Shown here one piece after another: positions 41,360 to 50,909 of a DNA stretch of 64,000 nucleotides; the stretch's first letter is position 1; each line of letters opens with the position of its first letter. The notes beneath the pieces were generated by a model. The model was not told where the DNA came from. It ran no database searches and saw only the letters and a program-made list of their open reading frames with translations. The DNA is from Candidatus Marispirochaeta associata. GTDB lineage: Bacteria > Spirochaetota > Spirochaetia > JC444 > Marispirochaetaceae. The translations under genes were made by a program, and so were the position numbers. The stretch covers positions 229,089-293,088 of the forward strand of contig JWTM01000418.1 of the NCBI GenBank assembly GCA_001749745.1. The letters run 5' to 3'.

Positions 41360-42427
41360 TCAGCCCTTCTTGTCGAGGAACTTGGTCAAATGGCGCTGGG
41401 TGAGGGCGCCCATCCCGCTGACGGTCAGGAACCCCCGGTCATGGTGATACTTGGCCAGGGAGTTGGAGAGCTGGAGTACATTCTCCTCCGGGGCGATCCG
41501 GCCTTCACCGAATACCCGAAAGAGATCCTCCAGGCGAATCCTGGCGCTGTGGGCCCGGCGCCGCATCAGGCTTCGCTCCTCGCTCTGGTACTGCCGGATC
41601 GTCTGGGGCGGCAGATTCTGCCATACCATCTCCACCACCGGCTGATTCTCGGCGTAGAACTGGGGAATATAGACCTTGATCTCGTCCTCGTGGGATTGAC
41701 GGTCGAAGTCGATGGCCCGCACCCGGTACTGGGCGGCGTCGAAATCCTGGGTGATTACCACCACATAGTTATAGCTTCGCATATCGCCCAGGAGCTTCGC
41801 GAAGCAGCGCTCGTTGAATTTCACGAACTCCTTGGCCACCCGAATAGGATTGATACTCCGCCCCTCTCCCCTCTCAGCTCCGGAGAGATACTCGTCGATG
41901 AACATATCCCCCGGGATACCGGCGATATGCTCCTCTACCAGGGTATCGTTATGCACCAGAATATTGATCCGGTTGGGAGAGAGGATATGCTCGAGCTCCA
42001 GTCCGTAGATACGGCTCGCATCCGCAGTTTTGACATAGTAGTAGTCGTGATTGTCGTTGTAGCGATTGACGACCCGGATTCTAAAGGGTTTCGAGTTGCC
42101 GAACTCGCAGTAGTCGATCCGGTCGATAAAGAGATGCTTCAGGAAGGAGGTATTGCCCTCCATCTTGAGCTCGGCATAGATCCGTTTGAGTTTCTCTTCC
42201 AGCTCCTCCCGCTGCCCGGGGGAATAGAAGACCGTCTGCCAGAGGGTCTCCTTGCCGTCGACGTCGTAGAGGGTGATCTGCTCCGAAAAAGTCGAGAGCT
42301 CCTCGTAATGCAGGGGCTGATCCACATCCCGGCCGTACTCGGCCAGGTAGTCCCGTAAGGAGGGCCAGAGAGGATAACTCGGCTTCTTGAGTTGGATCGA
42401 CACCAGATCCCGTTCGCGAATGCGCAT
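41360..42427 (-). CDS. unrecognised conserved-looking protein
   Basis: A 355-residue soluble protein that I do not recognise. It has no signal peptide or membrane segment. Its middle portion has features that could be a protein-kinase-like fold: a hinge-like segment (LVEEHIAGIPGDMFIDEYL, near residue 160) and, later, an AIDFDRQ segment like the metal-binding DFG/D-F-D of kinase or aminoglycoside-phosphotransferase folds. No glycine-rich loop or HxD motif is clear, so this is speculative. The last 70 residues are basic and helical (EERSLMRRRAHSARIRLEDL). It lies between the C_GCAxxG_C_C gene and the divergent histidine kinase. Confidence 0.7.
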   Translation of the reverse strand: MRIRERDLVSIQLKKPSYPLWPSLRDYLAEYGRDVDQPLHYEELSTFSEQITLYDVDGKETLWQTVFYSPGQREELEEKLKRIYAELKMEGNTSFLKHLFIDRIDYCEFGNSKPFRIRVVNRYNDNHDYYYVKTADASRIYGLELEHILSPNRINILVHNDTLVEEHIAGIPGDMFIDEYLSGAERGEGRSINPIRVAKEFVKFNERCFAKLLGDMRSYNYVVVITQDFDAAQYRVRAIDFDRQSHEDEIKVYIPQFYAENQPVVEMVWQNLPPQTIRQYQSEERSLMRRRAHSARIRLEDLFRVFGEGRIAPEENVLQLSNSLAKYHHDRGFLTVSGMGALTQRHLTKFLDKKG

Positions 42428-42589
42428 ATCTACTTCTGAATGTAGCTACCGAGCCACTATCTGGCAAGAGAATTAGATTCCTTGTCGGCCCGGCACCTGG
42501 ATGCTATGATAATAATTACCAGCCTTGATTTGGAATAAGAAAGAATTGCGTCGATCTTCGGTGAAGTCTTTCGAAAGGAGCACTGCCGG

Positions 42590-44122
42590 ATGAAGAGTTC
42601 GCTCTTAACCACCCCTATAGCCGTCTTACTCTGCGGTGTAGGCCTTTTTCTGCTCAGCCTACACAATTACCTCCTCTTCCACTCCCTGGCGGAGCTCTTC
42701 AGCATCGTAATCGCCGCCGGCGTCTTTATGGTTTCTTGGAACGCGCGCCATTTGGTAGAAAAGCCGATGCTAGTACACCTGGGCATAGCATATCTCTGTA
42801 TAAGCTTTCTCGATCTATTCCATACCATCTCCTATCAAGGCATGGGGGTCTTTACCGATTACGACTACTACGCTAATCAGGTCTGGATCGCCGCCCGTTA
42901 TGTCGAAGCCGGGGCTCTTTTAGCTTTCGCCCTCTTCGGAGAACGTCAATTGCGCCACTTCTACCTCTCCTTTCTAGGGCACGCCATCCTTAGCAGCCTG
43001 CTCTTGATATCGATCTTTGTTATTCCCCTGTTTCCCGTCTGCTTCATTCCCGGGGAGGGGCAAACAAGTTTTAAGATTATCAGCGAATATGTAATCATCC
43101 TTACCCTACTCGCCGCCCTACTCTTCTTCCGTCGCCGCACTAATTTGAAAACTCATTTCCAGCGCTTAATTCTCTGGTCGATCCTGGCGACCATAGGCAG
43201 CGAGCTGGCCTTTACCCTCTATGTCGATAACTACGGTCTTTCCAATCTGATAGGTCACTACCTAAAGATCATCTCCTTCACCCTGCTCTACTTCTCCCTC
43301 GTCCGCGAGGCGATTCGAAACCCGATTCAAATCTTCTACAACCGCTTGGAGCGGATGACCAGGGAACTGCAGACGGCGAATGATGCGAAGAATCAACTCT
43401 TTTCCATCATAGGGCACGACCTGAAGAACTCTTTGAATTCGGCTATGAATATCTCCGACCTGTTGCTCAAATACCCGGACCAGATCGATATTGCCGGAGA
43501 AGAGGGGCGCTCGATGCTCGCGATGATCAACAACTCTAATAAGAATACCAACGAGATCCTGGATAACCTGTTGGCATGGGGTAGAAATGAAACCGGCATG
43601 CTCGAGCCTTGCCGCAAAGCCTTCGATGTAGAGCGGCTGCTCGGACTAGTCGTGGACCATCAACGGGACTCTGCTAAAACCAAGAAGATCGAGCTACTGC
43701 TGGAATCAGAGGAATCCCTCTACGTCAAGGGCGATAAAGATATGATTCAAACCTGTCTTCGGAACCTCACGGCCAATGCCATTAAATTCACCCCGTCCGG
43801 AGGGCGGGTAATACTTCGCGCACGACGTAACGCGACGGATGTAATCTTCGAGGTCCAGGATACGGGGATCGGGATACCCCGGGAAGATATTTCCCGGCTG
43901 CTCCACCCTTCGGGAATCCCTCGACGACGAGGAACGGCAAACGAGACCGGGGTCGGCCTTGGTTTGCGCGTTTCCATCGGATTCTTGGAGAAACACTCGA
44001 GTGAACTCCATATTGAAAGCGAGGAGAATAGGGGATCTCGGTTCTACTTCGGCCTTCCCGCTTCACAAGAGCGTCCGGAGCCGGAACCTCTCTTTCAGGA
44101 ACAGACCCCGCTCAGTAATTAA
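42590..44122 (+). CDS. MASE3-like membrane sensor histidine kinase
   Basis: A 510-residue hybrid of a membrane sensor and a kinase. About eight N-terminal transmembrane helices (residues 8-240) include the MASE3-like signature LDLFHTISYQGMGVF. A short coiled segment leads to the HisKA helix with the phospho-acceptor His276 (FSIIGHDLKNSL). The ATPase domain has NLTANAIKFTPSGG, DTGIGIP and a GVGLGL lid. No response regulator gene adjoins it, so the partner is elsewhere. AAAGGAG precedes the ATG. The gene ends one base before the converging tamA-like gene, and no terminator is visible between them. Confidence 0.9.
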   Translation: MKSSLLTTPIAVLLCGVGLFLLSLHNYLLFHSLAELFSIVIAAGVFMVSWNARHLVEKPMLVHLGIAYLCISFLDLFHTISYQGMGVFTDYDYYANQVWIAARYVEAGALLAFALFGERQLRHFYLSFLGHAILSSLLLISIFVIPLFPVCFIPGEGQTSFKIISEYVIILTLLAALLFFRRRTNLKTHFQRLILWSILATIGSELAFTLYVDNYGLSNLIGHYLKIISFTLLYFSLVREAIRNPIQIFYNRLERMTRELQTANDAKNQLFSIIGHDLKNSLNSAMNISDLLLKYPDQIDIAGEEGRSMLAMINNSNKNTNEILDNLLAWGRNETGMLEPCRKAFDVERLLGLVVDHQRDSAKTKKIELLLESEESLYVKGDKDMIQTCLRNLTANAIKFTPSGGRVILRARRNATDVIFEVQDTGIGIPREDISRLLHPSGIPRRRGTANETGVGLGLRVSIGFLEKHSSELHIESEENRGSRFYFGLPASQERPEPEPLFQEQTPLSN

Positions 44123-44123
44123 G

Positions 44124-46229
44124 CTAGTAACTCAAGCCCACCGCAAAATGCATGCGCCACCTGGACGAGGATCCGTAGGTGGGCCCCGGGTTGTAGGCGA
44201 CGTCGAAACGCAGGGGGCCGATAGGTAGATAATAGCGGAGCCCCGCGCCAAGGGCATAACCCAGATCACCATCGAGGGAGAACGATCGGGGACTTACAAA
44301 GCCCACATCATAAAAGAGGGAAGCGAAGAGTTCGTTGGCCACGCGGGTGCGAATCTCTGCGCTGGCTTCCAGGCTGCTCAGCCCTCCCCGGCTAACCCCC
44401 TCCGCATTAATCAGCCCCAATTGATCCTGATCGAAGGAACGCACGCTATGCGCGCCCCCCAGAAAAAGACGCTCCTGAATCGGGATCCCCTCCTCTTCAT
44501 CGGTGCGGGCCCGGATCCGGTACCTTCCCGCCGCCGAAAGAGTTATCCGACGCTGAAAACTCCGGTGTCCCTCGAGGTCGATCAAACCGCCGTAGAAGCC
44601 TATATCGGAACCGAGGAGACGGGGAGCAACAAAGGGCGCGACGCTAAACGCCTCTCCCTCAAAGGGGGAGAGAGGGCTGTCCCGCGTATCGTACTCCAGC
44701 GCAAAGCGCAAGCGGCCGGAGGAGAAGTCGGAGATTTCGCTACCGGCTATCTCCCCCGAGACCCGCCCGGTGACGCTCCGGCGGTACTGATAGGCCGCGG
44801 ATAGGGCGGTGGCCGAATCGATGCGGTTGACGACGGAGAGTTCTCCCCCGAATTGCCTCTGCTCGAAGGCCTCCCCATCCCGGTACGAGAGATCGCCGTT
44901 GAGAGAGATCGAACTTCCGGATCCAAGAATGAGGGGATCGGTACCGGATCCCTGTATACCATAGCCTTTGAGGCTTCCATAGCCGGAGAGAGAAAATAGG
45001 CGGGCCAGCCCGAAGAGATTGCGATCGTTAAATCCGACCTCCCCCCGAAGCAGCTCGTAACTGTTCCAACTCGCCTCCAACTCCAGATACTGAGATCTAA
45101 GCTCTTCCAGCTCGACCACGACGGCAACCGCCCTCGATTCCTCGGACAAGCCGGCCGCTTCCTCCTCGCGTCGCTCCTCGACCCGGATCTCGACCAGGGA
45201 GAAGATACCCAGACCGTAGAGCTCGCCCTCGATACGATTCAGAGAATCAAAGTTTACGGGTGTCGTTTCTCCCGTTGGGAACTCCCGGGCAAAGAAATCC
45301 CGCACCAGGGACCTTCGGGTGCGAAGCGATTTTTCCCCGCTAGGCCGGATCTCCACCGCCACAACCATTAGCCGAGGCCCGGGGTTTACGGTATAGGTAA
45401 TGGCCATCCTCCCCCGAGCGACAATCTCCGCCTCGTAGTCGACCTCGGCGGCGAATCCTGAACGGCCCAGCTCCCGTTCTATACGAAGGGCGCCTTCCGC
45501 CGCTAGGCGCGGAAAGTAGACTTCTCCCTTTATGGAGGTCGACTGCTCCAGCTCTCGGCGGCGTATTGGGGCGAGAGCATCACTTTGAACCTCGACCTCT
45601 TCGATGCGATACTGGGGCCCCTCCTCTACCGGGATCCGTAGATCGAAAAAGGGGCTATCCTCTCTTCTGGTCTCGACAGCCGGACCGATCTCCGCATCTA
45701 TATAGCCGTTGATAGTGTAGAAACGTTCTACCCGGGACACGGCATCCTCTATCCGACGGCGGTCGTAGGGAAGGTCTTCCGGGGGTGGAAAAAACTCCCT
45801 CAGACGGGTCTCCTCAAAACTCAGTTCCCCGTCGAACGTTAAACTCCCTAAGAAGAATTTCTGGCCCGGACGCACCTCGAACTCGATAATCTCGACCCTA
45901 CTCCAATCCTCAGCCCGCAGGATCTCGATCTCATCGGCCGCCGCGGAGTCCAACATGCGAAAGCGGATAAGCCCTTCCGCATAGCCGTCTTGGCTCAGCC
46001 AGGTCTCCATGGCGTATCTGGCGTCGGCCAGATCTGCGGCGCTCCCCTCTCCCGCGCTTATCCGCTCCAACTCCGGCTCGGCCTCCCGCTTCATACGCTC
46101 CAGGTCGGTAAAATCCTCCGGAACGAGAAAGCGCAACTCGACCTCGGTCGCCGGGAGACGTACACATAGGAGGGTAAGTAGAATCAGTAACAGGCGAGTT
46201 TTGCGACTCAATTGAACCATAAGCGCCAT
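44124..46229 (-). CDS. TamA/Omp85-family outer-membrane protein
   Basis: A 701-residue Omp85 protein. After a signal peptide (ending LRLPA-like, near residue 27) come three POTRA-like repeats (about 30-400), the first weak, and a C-terminal 16-strand barrel (about 400-701). The L6 region reads ERLFLGGAHSVRSF, with the conserved Arg of the VRGF motif kept but Gly replaced by Ser. The last residue is an aromatic Tyr, as expected for barrel insertion. Its stop-to-start neighbour is a TamB-like protein with which it overlaps by 22 bases, so the pair is probably TamA-TamB rather than BamA. ATG 46220 is an alternative start. Confidence 0.85.
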   Translation of the reverse strand: MALMVQLSRKTRLLLILLTLLCVRLPATEVELRFLVPEDFTDLERMKREAEPELERISAGEGSAADLADARYAMETWLSQDGYAEGLIRFRMLDSAAADEIEILRAEDWSRVEIIEFEVRPGQKFFLGSLTFDGELSFEETRLREFFPPPEDLPYDRRRIEDAVSRVERFYTINGYIDAEIGPAVETRREDSPFFDLRIPVEEGPQYRIEEVEVQSDALAPIRRRELEQSTSIKGEVYFPRLAAEGALRIERELGRSGFAAEVDYEAEIVARGRMAITYTVNPGPRLMVVAVEIRPSGEKSLRTRRSLVRDFFAREFPTGETTPVNFDSLNRIEGELYGLGIFSLVEIRVEERREEEAAGLSEESRAVAVVVELEELRSQYLELEASWNSYELLRGEVGFNDRNLFGLARLFSLSGYGSLKGYGIQGSGTDPLILGSGSSISLNGDLSYRDGEAFEQRQFGGELSVVNRIDSATALSAAYQYRRSVTGRVSGEIAGSEISDFSSGRLRFALEYDTRDSPLSPFEGEAFSVAPFVAPRLLGSDIGFYGGLIDLEGHRSFQRRITLSAAGRYRIRARTDEEEGIPIQERLFLGGAHSVRSFDQDQLGLINAEGVSRGGLSSLEASAEIRTRVANELFASLFYDVGFVSPRSFSLDGDLGYALGAGLRYYLPIGPLRFDVAYNPGPTYGSSSRWRMHFAVGLSY

Positions 46230-49200
46230 GCCAATCCCACAGAGTTCTGATCCAGACGATCCCGCTGAAAACGGATAAACCAGTTCTCTTCCCGATCAAG
46301 TTGAAACTCCACCTCCAGAACCTCGACGCCGTTCTCGGCGAAGTCACCGCCGATAGCCACATCAACTCTCTCTACCAGGATCTGCTCCGCTTCGGAGTCG
46401 CCGAAGATAGTCTCCACCACTCGCCGACCGACAAAGGTACCCAAGGGCCGGATAGTGCGCCCTCCGGCGTCGAGCTCCCTATCGCCGGTAATCCCCGCCG
46501 CAAGGAGCAGCAGCGCCTGATCCTGAGGAAGCGGCGGAGCGGTGCTAAGCTCTATCTCGATCCCGGGCATGGTCCCGGCGACCTGCAGGAAAATCTCATA
46601 CTCCCCCACTCGACTCTGACCTTGAGCCTGTATCCTGGGTTGAAACGGGGACTCCTGAGGGAATTCCACCGTCACCCTATTCAAGGCCACGGTGGTCACC
46701 GGCAAGCGCAGAGACGCTTCATCCAAGAATGCCCGGCCGGTAAGCATCGGAACCTGCAGAGATCCGCTTAAATCCAGATCTAATGAAGCTCGGCCGGAGA
46801 GGATATTGTTGTCGATAAGGATCGACTCGTCCGCCCGCAGGCTGATATCCAGTTCTGAGTCGGCGGCGGCTTCGCCTTCCAGACTAAAGAGCTGCAGCGC
46901 CTCCGCATCCGGAGCCGGCGGAGCGTTCAGATTCAAGAGGGGATAGTCGCGGGTATATTCAGCATCGCTGACCTGTAATCGTCCGCTAATCCGCGGCGCA
47001 GTCAAGGACCCGCCGATCTCCAGCTCCGTATCCGCGCGCAAACGCATATCCGGATCTGAGTAGAGAAGAAGATTATCGCCTTCTACCATTAACTCCAGAT
47101 CGCGACTCCCCCGGGACCCTGGCAGATTGAGCCTCCCGCTGATCGAAAAGGGGGCGAGTCCCGCCTCGCCGCGGAGGGATTCGACCCTCAACTCCTCCCG
47201 GTCGAAGCTCATCAGAGCATCGATAGCGGTGAGCGCCGGTAGTGATCCGGTCAAACGAAGTCCCCCGCGATCGATCCTCAATTCTCCGTCTAATTCGGGT
47301 GCAAAGAGAGGCCCCTCGATGCTCACATCACCCTCTAGTTGCCCCTCGGCATAGATGATCGAGGGGACAAATGCGGTGAGCAGCCCCAGCCCGGCACTAA
47401 GCTGAGCATCGGCCTCTATGCGAAACCTCCGTCCCTCTCCGTCGTTCGCCAGCAGCGGAAGCCAAAGTAGCCCGTCCGCCGATCCGATCGATTCCCCGTC
47501 CGCTTGGAGCTGAACCCTGGCCTGCATCCGTTCCCCGGGTCGCTCGTCTAAGGCGGCGGTCAGATCGATACGGGAGACCGACTGCCCTTCCAGGTCAGCC
47601 TCTTCGGTCGTCCGTCTATCAAGAGTGAGTTCGCCCGAGAGAGCCGCAAGGCCATCCTCCTCTCTTAGTCGGCTGCGGAAGCGAAAACCGGCCGGCAATG
47701 AGTCGGACTCCTCCCGGTCGCTGCTCAGAAGCCCCAGGATAGCGGGACCGGAGGAGATGATTTGAAGCTCCTGATCGATTAAAGGGGCGCGACGCAACCC
47801 GGCCGCCTCTAAGCGGAGCGGTAGCGCCCCTTCTACCTGAAGACGGTTGCGACCGTTCCAATTGAGGTCGAGTCGACGCAGATTGATTCCGCGACGCGTC
47901 TGTTCCAGGGAGAGCATTAAATCCAGGGGAAGTCCTCTGTAGAGGAGCTCCCGCGCCTCGACGGTAGCTTCGAACAGCGGCTCCTCCGGGGATCCTGAAG
48001 CCGATATCCGCCAATCAATGGTCCCCATCAGCGGTAACTCGCTGCCGATCAGATCTCGCAACAGATCGATCTTGAAATTCCGAGATTCCGCATCCAGGAA
48101 TAGATTCTCTTCACCTATCGCAGCTTCCAGGCTCATACGGCCCCCGGGGAGCCGCAAGGAGGTCTCTGATAGAGAGATCTCCCCCTCGGATAGGCGGATA
48201 TCCGTATCTCGGACCACATCAACCGTAAAAGGATCCTCCAGACTCGACGATATCGTCGCTTGACTGAGCCGCAGCCGCCCCGCGGTATAATCGCCCTCCA
48301 GATTGAGGGCTCCCAGGGCCAGATCGTCCAGCTCCAGTTCCTCGCCTTCAAGACGAAAACCGATATCGGGCCGCGGGAGTATCCCTTCCAGGCTCAGAGA
48401 GCCTTCCAAGCTACCGCCCAAAGGATAATCTCCGGGCACCAGCGTATTTACAAGCGGGTTAAGAGCCGCGATTGTAGAAAAGTCAAAGTTGAGGATGCCC
48501 CCCCGGAGTTCACCGGTATCCCGCAGATAGACCCCCTCGCCGGTCAGGATCAAGCCCTCGGAGGAACTTAGGCTAAAGGAGTGTAACTCCCACCGGGGAG
48601 GGGCAATCCGGAGGCTTCCCGAAATGTCAACAAGGGGAGTCGACGCCGTTTTAAGCCCTTGCGCTTCCAACTGTAATAAGACTCCGTAGGCCTCTATCAG
48701 CGCGCGGGGTGCCTGCAGCGAAGCTTCCGCCACCGAGAAACTTCCCTCCTCATTAGGCGATTCCAGGGTCGCCTCAAGACTCAGGCTGCCTGCAGCCTCA
48801 AACTGTAGGGCCTGGCCAGGGAGAATCCGGTTCAGGAGATCGATCTCGGCATCCAGATCGTTTACGGCAACGGCGGCCTCCAGGCTGATCTCATTCCGGT
48901 CGGCGAAGAGCTCCAGTTCCGCTCCCTTGAGGGATAGGGCAAGATTGTAAGCCTCGATACGAGCGGTTTGGGGATTCGTATCGAGACCGGCCGAAAGCCT
49001 CAGGATACGAGAGTCGTCCCCGGCCTCGTCAGACTCCTCAGGGGTAATAGAGAGTTTCGCCGGGGAACTGCGGAGGATAAACTGCGATTCATAGGCGAGT
49101 TCACCGTACTCGTACGCCAAACGACTCAGGATCCCCTCCTCTCCGGAGCCCTCCGCCCGAAGACGAAGCCGCCCCAAGTTCGGATCCCGCAAGCTTAGGT

Positions 49201-49687
49201 CGAGGTCCAGTCGCATCCGGTGGGGAAAGACCTCCAGCAGGGCGGCCAGGGGCTCCCGGGGATCAAGCTCCTCGGTACTGAGATCCTCAAGTTCAACCGG
49301 ATTCTCCATGGGAGAAAGGGCCGGCAGGGGGAGGTATATGATTGCATCCTTAATACGCAGAGCATCCACTCCGGCTAACACCGAGACAGAAAGAAGCCGA
49401 TAGGGGCTGTAGCTAAGACTGAGCTCATCAACGCTGAGGATCTTCCGCTCGCCCTTCCCCTCGCTCACGATGAGCTCGTCCACTCCTAAATCTCCCCACC
49501 AACTTCCGTAAAGCCTCCCAAGGCTTACCTCCATCTCCGGTCCGAAGCGTCGTTGCGCTAAATCGGTGAGGAGGGCTTCCGCGGTCCCGAGAAAAAGGAT
49601 ATTTCTCAGCAGGTAGAGGACCAGCAGGATGATAAAGCTCAGCAGGAAGGGGAGTTTTATGGGGAGTAGGCCTATCTTAGATCGAAT
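46208..49687 (-). CDS. TamB-like translocation and assembly module protein, ATT start
   Basis: A 1,159-residue protein of the TamB/DUF490 (AsmA-like) group: an N-terminal membrane anchor, a long beta-rich groove with many leucine-rich, alternating strands, and the conserved C-terminal DUF490 region (from about residue 850, ending FIRFQRDRLDQNSVGLAWRLWF). These proteins bridge the periplasm for lipid or protein traffic. The first ATG (49534) would omit the anchor; 51 codons upstream in frame, an ATT at 49687 has GGAGGAGA six bases away and starts MRSKIGLLPIKLPFLLSFII. No ATG, GTG or TTG lies between it and the stop at 49711. It precedes the tamA-like gene. Confidence 0.8.
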   Translation of the reverse strand: MRSKIGLLPIKLPFLLSFIILLVLYLLRNILFLGTAEALLTDLAQRRFGPEMEVSLGRLYGSWWGDLGVDELIVSEGKGERKILSVDELSLSYSPYRLLSVSVLAGVDALRIKDAIIYLPLPALSPMENPVELEDLSTEELDPREPLAALLEVFPHRMRLDLDLSLRDPNLGRLRLRAEGSGEEGILSRLAYEYGELAYESQFILRSSPAKLSITPEESDEAGDDSRILRLSAGLDTNPQTARIEAYNLALSLKGAELELFADRNEISLEAAVAVNDLDAEIDLLNRILPGQALQFEAAGSLSLEATLESPNEEGSFSVAEASLQAPRALIEAYGVLLQLEAQGLKTASTPLVDISGSLRIAPPRWELHSFSLSSSEGLILTGEGVYLRDTGELRGGILNFDFSTIAALNPLVNTLVPGDYPLGGSLEGSLSLEGILPRPDIGFRLEGEELELDDLALGALNLEGDYTAGRLRLSQATISSSLEDPFTVDVVRDTDIRLSEGEISLSETSLRLPGGRMSLEAAIGEENLFLDAESRNFKIDLLRDLIGSELPLMGTIDWRISASGSPEEPLFEATVEARELLYRGLPLDLMLSLEQTRRGINLRRLDLNWNGRNRLQVEGALPLRLEAAGLRRAPLIDQELQIISSGPAILGLLSSDREESDSLPAGFRFRSRLREEDGLAALSGELTLDRRTTEEADLEGQSVSRIDLTAALDERPGERMQARVQLQADGESIGSADGLLWLPLLANDGEGRRFRIEADAQLSAGLGLLTAFVPSIIYAEGQLEGDVSIEGPLFAPELDGELRIDRGGLRLTGSLPALTAIDALMSFDREELRVESLRGEAGLAPFSISGRLNLPGSRGSRDLELMVEGDNLLLYSDPDMRLRADTELEIGGSLTAPRISGRLQVSDAEYTRDYPLLNLNAPPAPDAEALQLFSLEGEAAADSELDISLRADESILIDNNILSGRASLDLDLSGSLQVPMLTGRAFLDEASLRLPVTTVALNRVTVEFPQESPFQPRIQAQGQSRVGEYEIFLQVAGTMPGIEIELSTAPPLPQDQALLLLAAGITGDRELDAGGRTIRPLGTFVGRRVVETIFGDSEAEQILVERVDVAIGGDFAENGVEVLEVEFQLDREENWFIRFQRDRLDQNSVGLAWRLWFN

Positions 49688-49690
49688 AAA

Positions 49691-49698
49691 TCTCCTCC
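49691..49698 (-). promoter_or_regulatory. ribosome-binding site of the tamB-like gene (decides an ATT start)
   Basis: On the minus strand GGAGGAGA occupies 49698-49691, with GGAGG six bases before the ATT at 49687. The spacing is ideal, while no ATG in this frame has a comparable site. This supports an ATT initiation codon. Confidence 0.6.
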
Positions 49699-49850
49699 GT
49701 CGCGGGCATTAGACTCGGCGTTTTTCAGCTCTGTAGCTGTAAAGTACAAAAACGGAGGGAGAAAACAAAGCGCTGCCGGGGAGCTTTAGCTAGGACGAAG
49801 ATCGTTGAAGGCTTATCATAGTATGGGGATCAGCGAATATCCGGGGCATA

Positions 49851-49882
49851 AAAAAAGCTGTCCAAGAATCCTCTCGGACAGC
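49851..49882 (-). terminator. terminator after tRNA-Arg
   Basis: On the minus strand GCTGTCC (49882-49876) pairs with GGACAGC (49863-49857), followed by at least six T residues. It lies directly downstream of the tRNA-Arg gene. Confidence 0.88.
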
Positions 49883-49889
49883 CCATTAT

Positions 49890-49963
49890 TGAACGCGGCG
49901 AGATTCGAACTCACGACTTCCACCTCCGGAGGGTGGCGCTCTATCCAGCTGAGCTACGCGTCC
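49890..49963 (-). tRNA. tRNA-Arg (anticodon CCG)
   Basis: A full cloverleaf is present on the minus strand. The acceptor arm GGACGCG pairs with CGCGTTC (one G-T pair). The D arm is GCTCAGCTGGATAGAGC, the anticodon arm CCACC-CTCCGGA-GGTGG with anticodon CCG, and the T arm GTGAG-TTCGAAT-CTCGC. The discriminator base is A and CCA is not encoded. A hairpin terminator follows immediately. Confidence 0.95.
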
Positions 49964-50069
49964 CCGTCGAGCCTGTCACCAGACTGGCATAGAGCATACC
50001 GAGCGAGGCCTCCTCTGTCAAGCGGATCGACTGAGCAGGAATTCGCCCTGGATTCTTTGCTACCGGGTC

Positions 50070-50098
50070 TTGACACTTTTTTAACGCATCGGTATAAA
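50070..50098 (+). promoter_or_regulatory. promoter of tRNA-Phe
   Basis: TTGACA at 50070-50075 and TATAAA at 50093-50098 with a 17-base spacer. The tRNA starts 13 bases after the -10 box. Confidence 0.85.
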
Positions 50099-50111
50099 TA
50101 TCACCACGCGT

Positions 50112-50184
50112 GCCGCTGTAGCTCAGTCGGTAGAGCAGTGGACTGAAAATCCACGTGTCAACAGTTCAATTCTGTTCGGCGGCA
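50112..50184 (+). tRNA. tRNA-Phe (anticodon GAA)
   Basis: A 73-base cloverleaf: acceptor GCCGCTG / CGGCGGC, D arm GCTCAGTCGGTAGAGC, anticodon arm GTGGA-CTGAAAA-TCCAC with GAA, T arm ACAGT-TCAATT-CTGT and discriminator A. CCA is not encoded. Confidence 0.96.
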
Positions 50185-50191
50185 CCTAAGA

Positions 50192-50226
50192 GCCGTATTC
50201 GCCATCAGGCGGGTACGGTTTTTTTT
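50192..50226 (+). terminator. terminator after tRNA-Phe
   Basis: The stem CCGTATTCGCC with GGCGGGTACGG (one mismatch) is closed by an ATCA loop and followed by eight T residues. Confidence 0.8.
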
Positions 50227-50252
50227 ATGTCCCCGCCTTTTTCGGAAGTCCC

Positions 50253-50909
50253 CTACAGCTCCCGGAGTTCCGCCTCGCTCCTGCCCTCGTTCCATCTGAT
50301 TATTCCGTAGCGACCGTCCTTGAGGCTCCCGGGATTCACCAGAAGAGAGTCGCTGAAATTGGATACCGAGTAGGCCTCGTGGATATGACCGCAGAGGATC
50401 AGCGCCGGACGGCTTGTGGAAATAAATTCGGCCACTGAGCGGCTGCCTACATGGGCCCCCGAGCGGATACGGTCCGCCTCGCTTTCGAAGGGAGGCTGAT
50501 GGGTGACGAAGATCCACGGTACATCCGGACGCGATGTCGAATGCTTGTCGAGCTCCGCGGCGGCCTCCTCCTCACTGTAGGTTGAAGGGGTCGGAATGGG
50601 CGCCGGCAGGGAGCCGCCCCATCCAAGGATTGGAATCCCGAGCAGTTCCGCCCACCGGTCGTGAATGAAGAGCTCTTCTTGATCGAGGAAGACGCCGACC
50701 CCTTGACGATCGCAATTGCCGTGTACCGCAGTTAGCGGCAGATTGAATCTCCGGGCCGCATCGATTACGCCCCGCGCATGAGCTGCTCCGCCGAAATGGG
50801 TCAAATCTCCGCAGATAATCAATGCATCGGCCCCTCTTTCCACTGCCTGCAACAATTCGAACTTCTCTAAAGCGCCATGGATATCGCTCACGACCAGTAT
50901 CTGTTTCAT
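50253..50909 (-). CDS. YfcE/MJ0936-type metallophosphoesterase
   Basis: A 218-residue calcineurin-like phosphoesterase with all five metal motifs: SDIHG (residues 8-12), GDLTH (34-38), GNCD (near 69), THQPPF (near 138) and GHIHEAY (near 177). Members hydrolyse phosphodiesters; the substrate here is unknown. It is the last gene of the ABC importer operon, overlapping the ATPase gene by ATGA. Length and spacing match small Mn2+-dependent phosphodiesterases, but the context does not point to a substrate. Confidence 0.85.
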   Translation of the reverse strand: MKQILVVSDIHGALEKFELLQAVERGADALIICGDLTHFGGAAHARGVIDAARRFNLPLTAVHGNCDRQGVGVFLDQEELFIHDRWAELLGIPILGWGGSLPAPIPTPSTYSEEEAAAELDKHSTSRPDVPWIFVTHQPPFESEADRIRSGAHVGSRSVAEFISTSRPALILCGHIHEAYSVSNFSDSLLVNPGSLKDGRYGIIRWNEGRSEAELREL

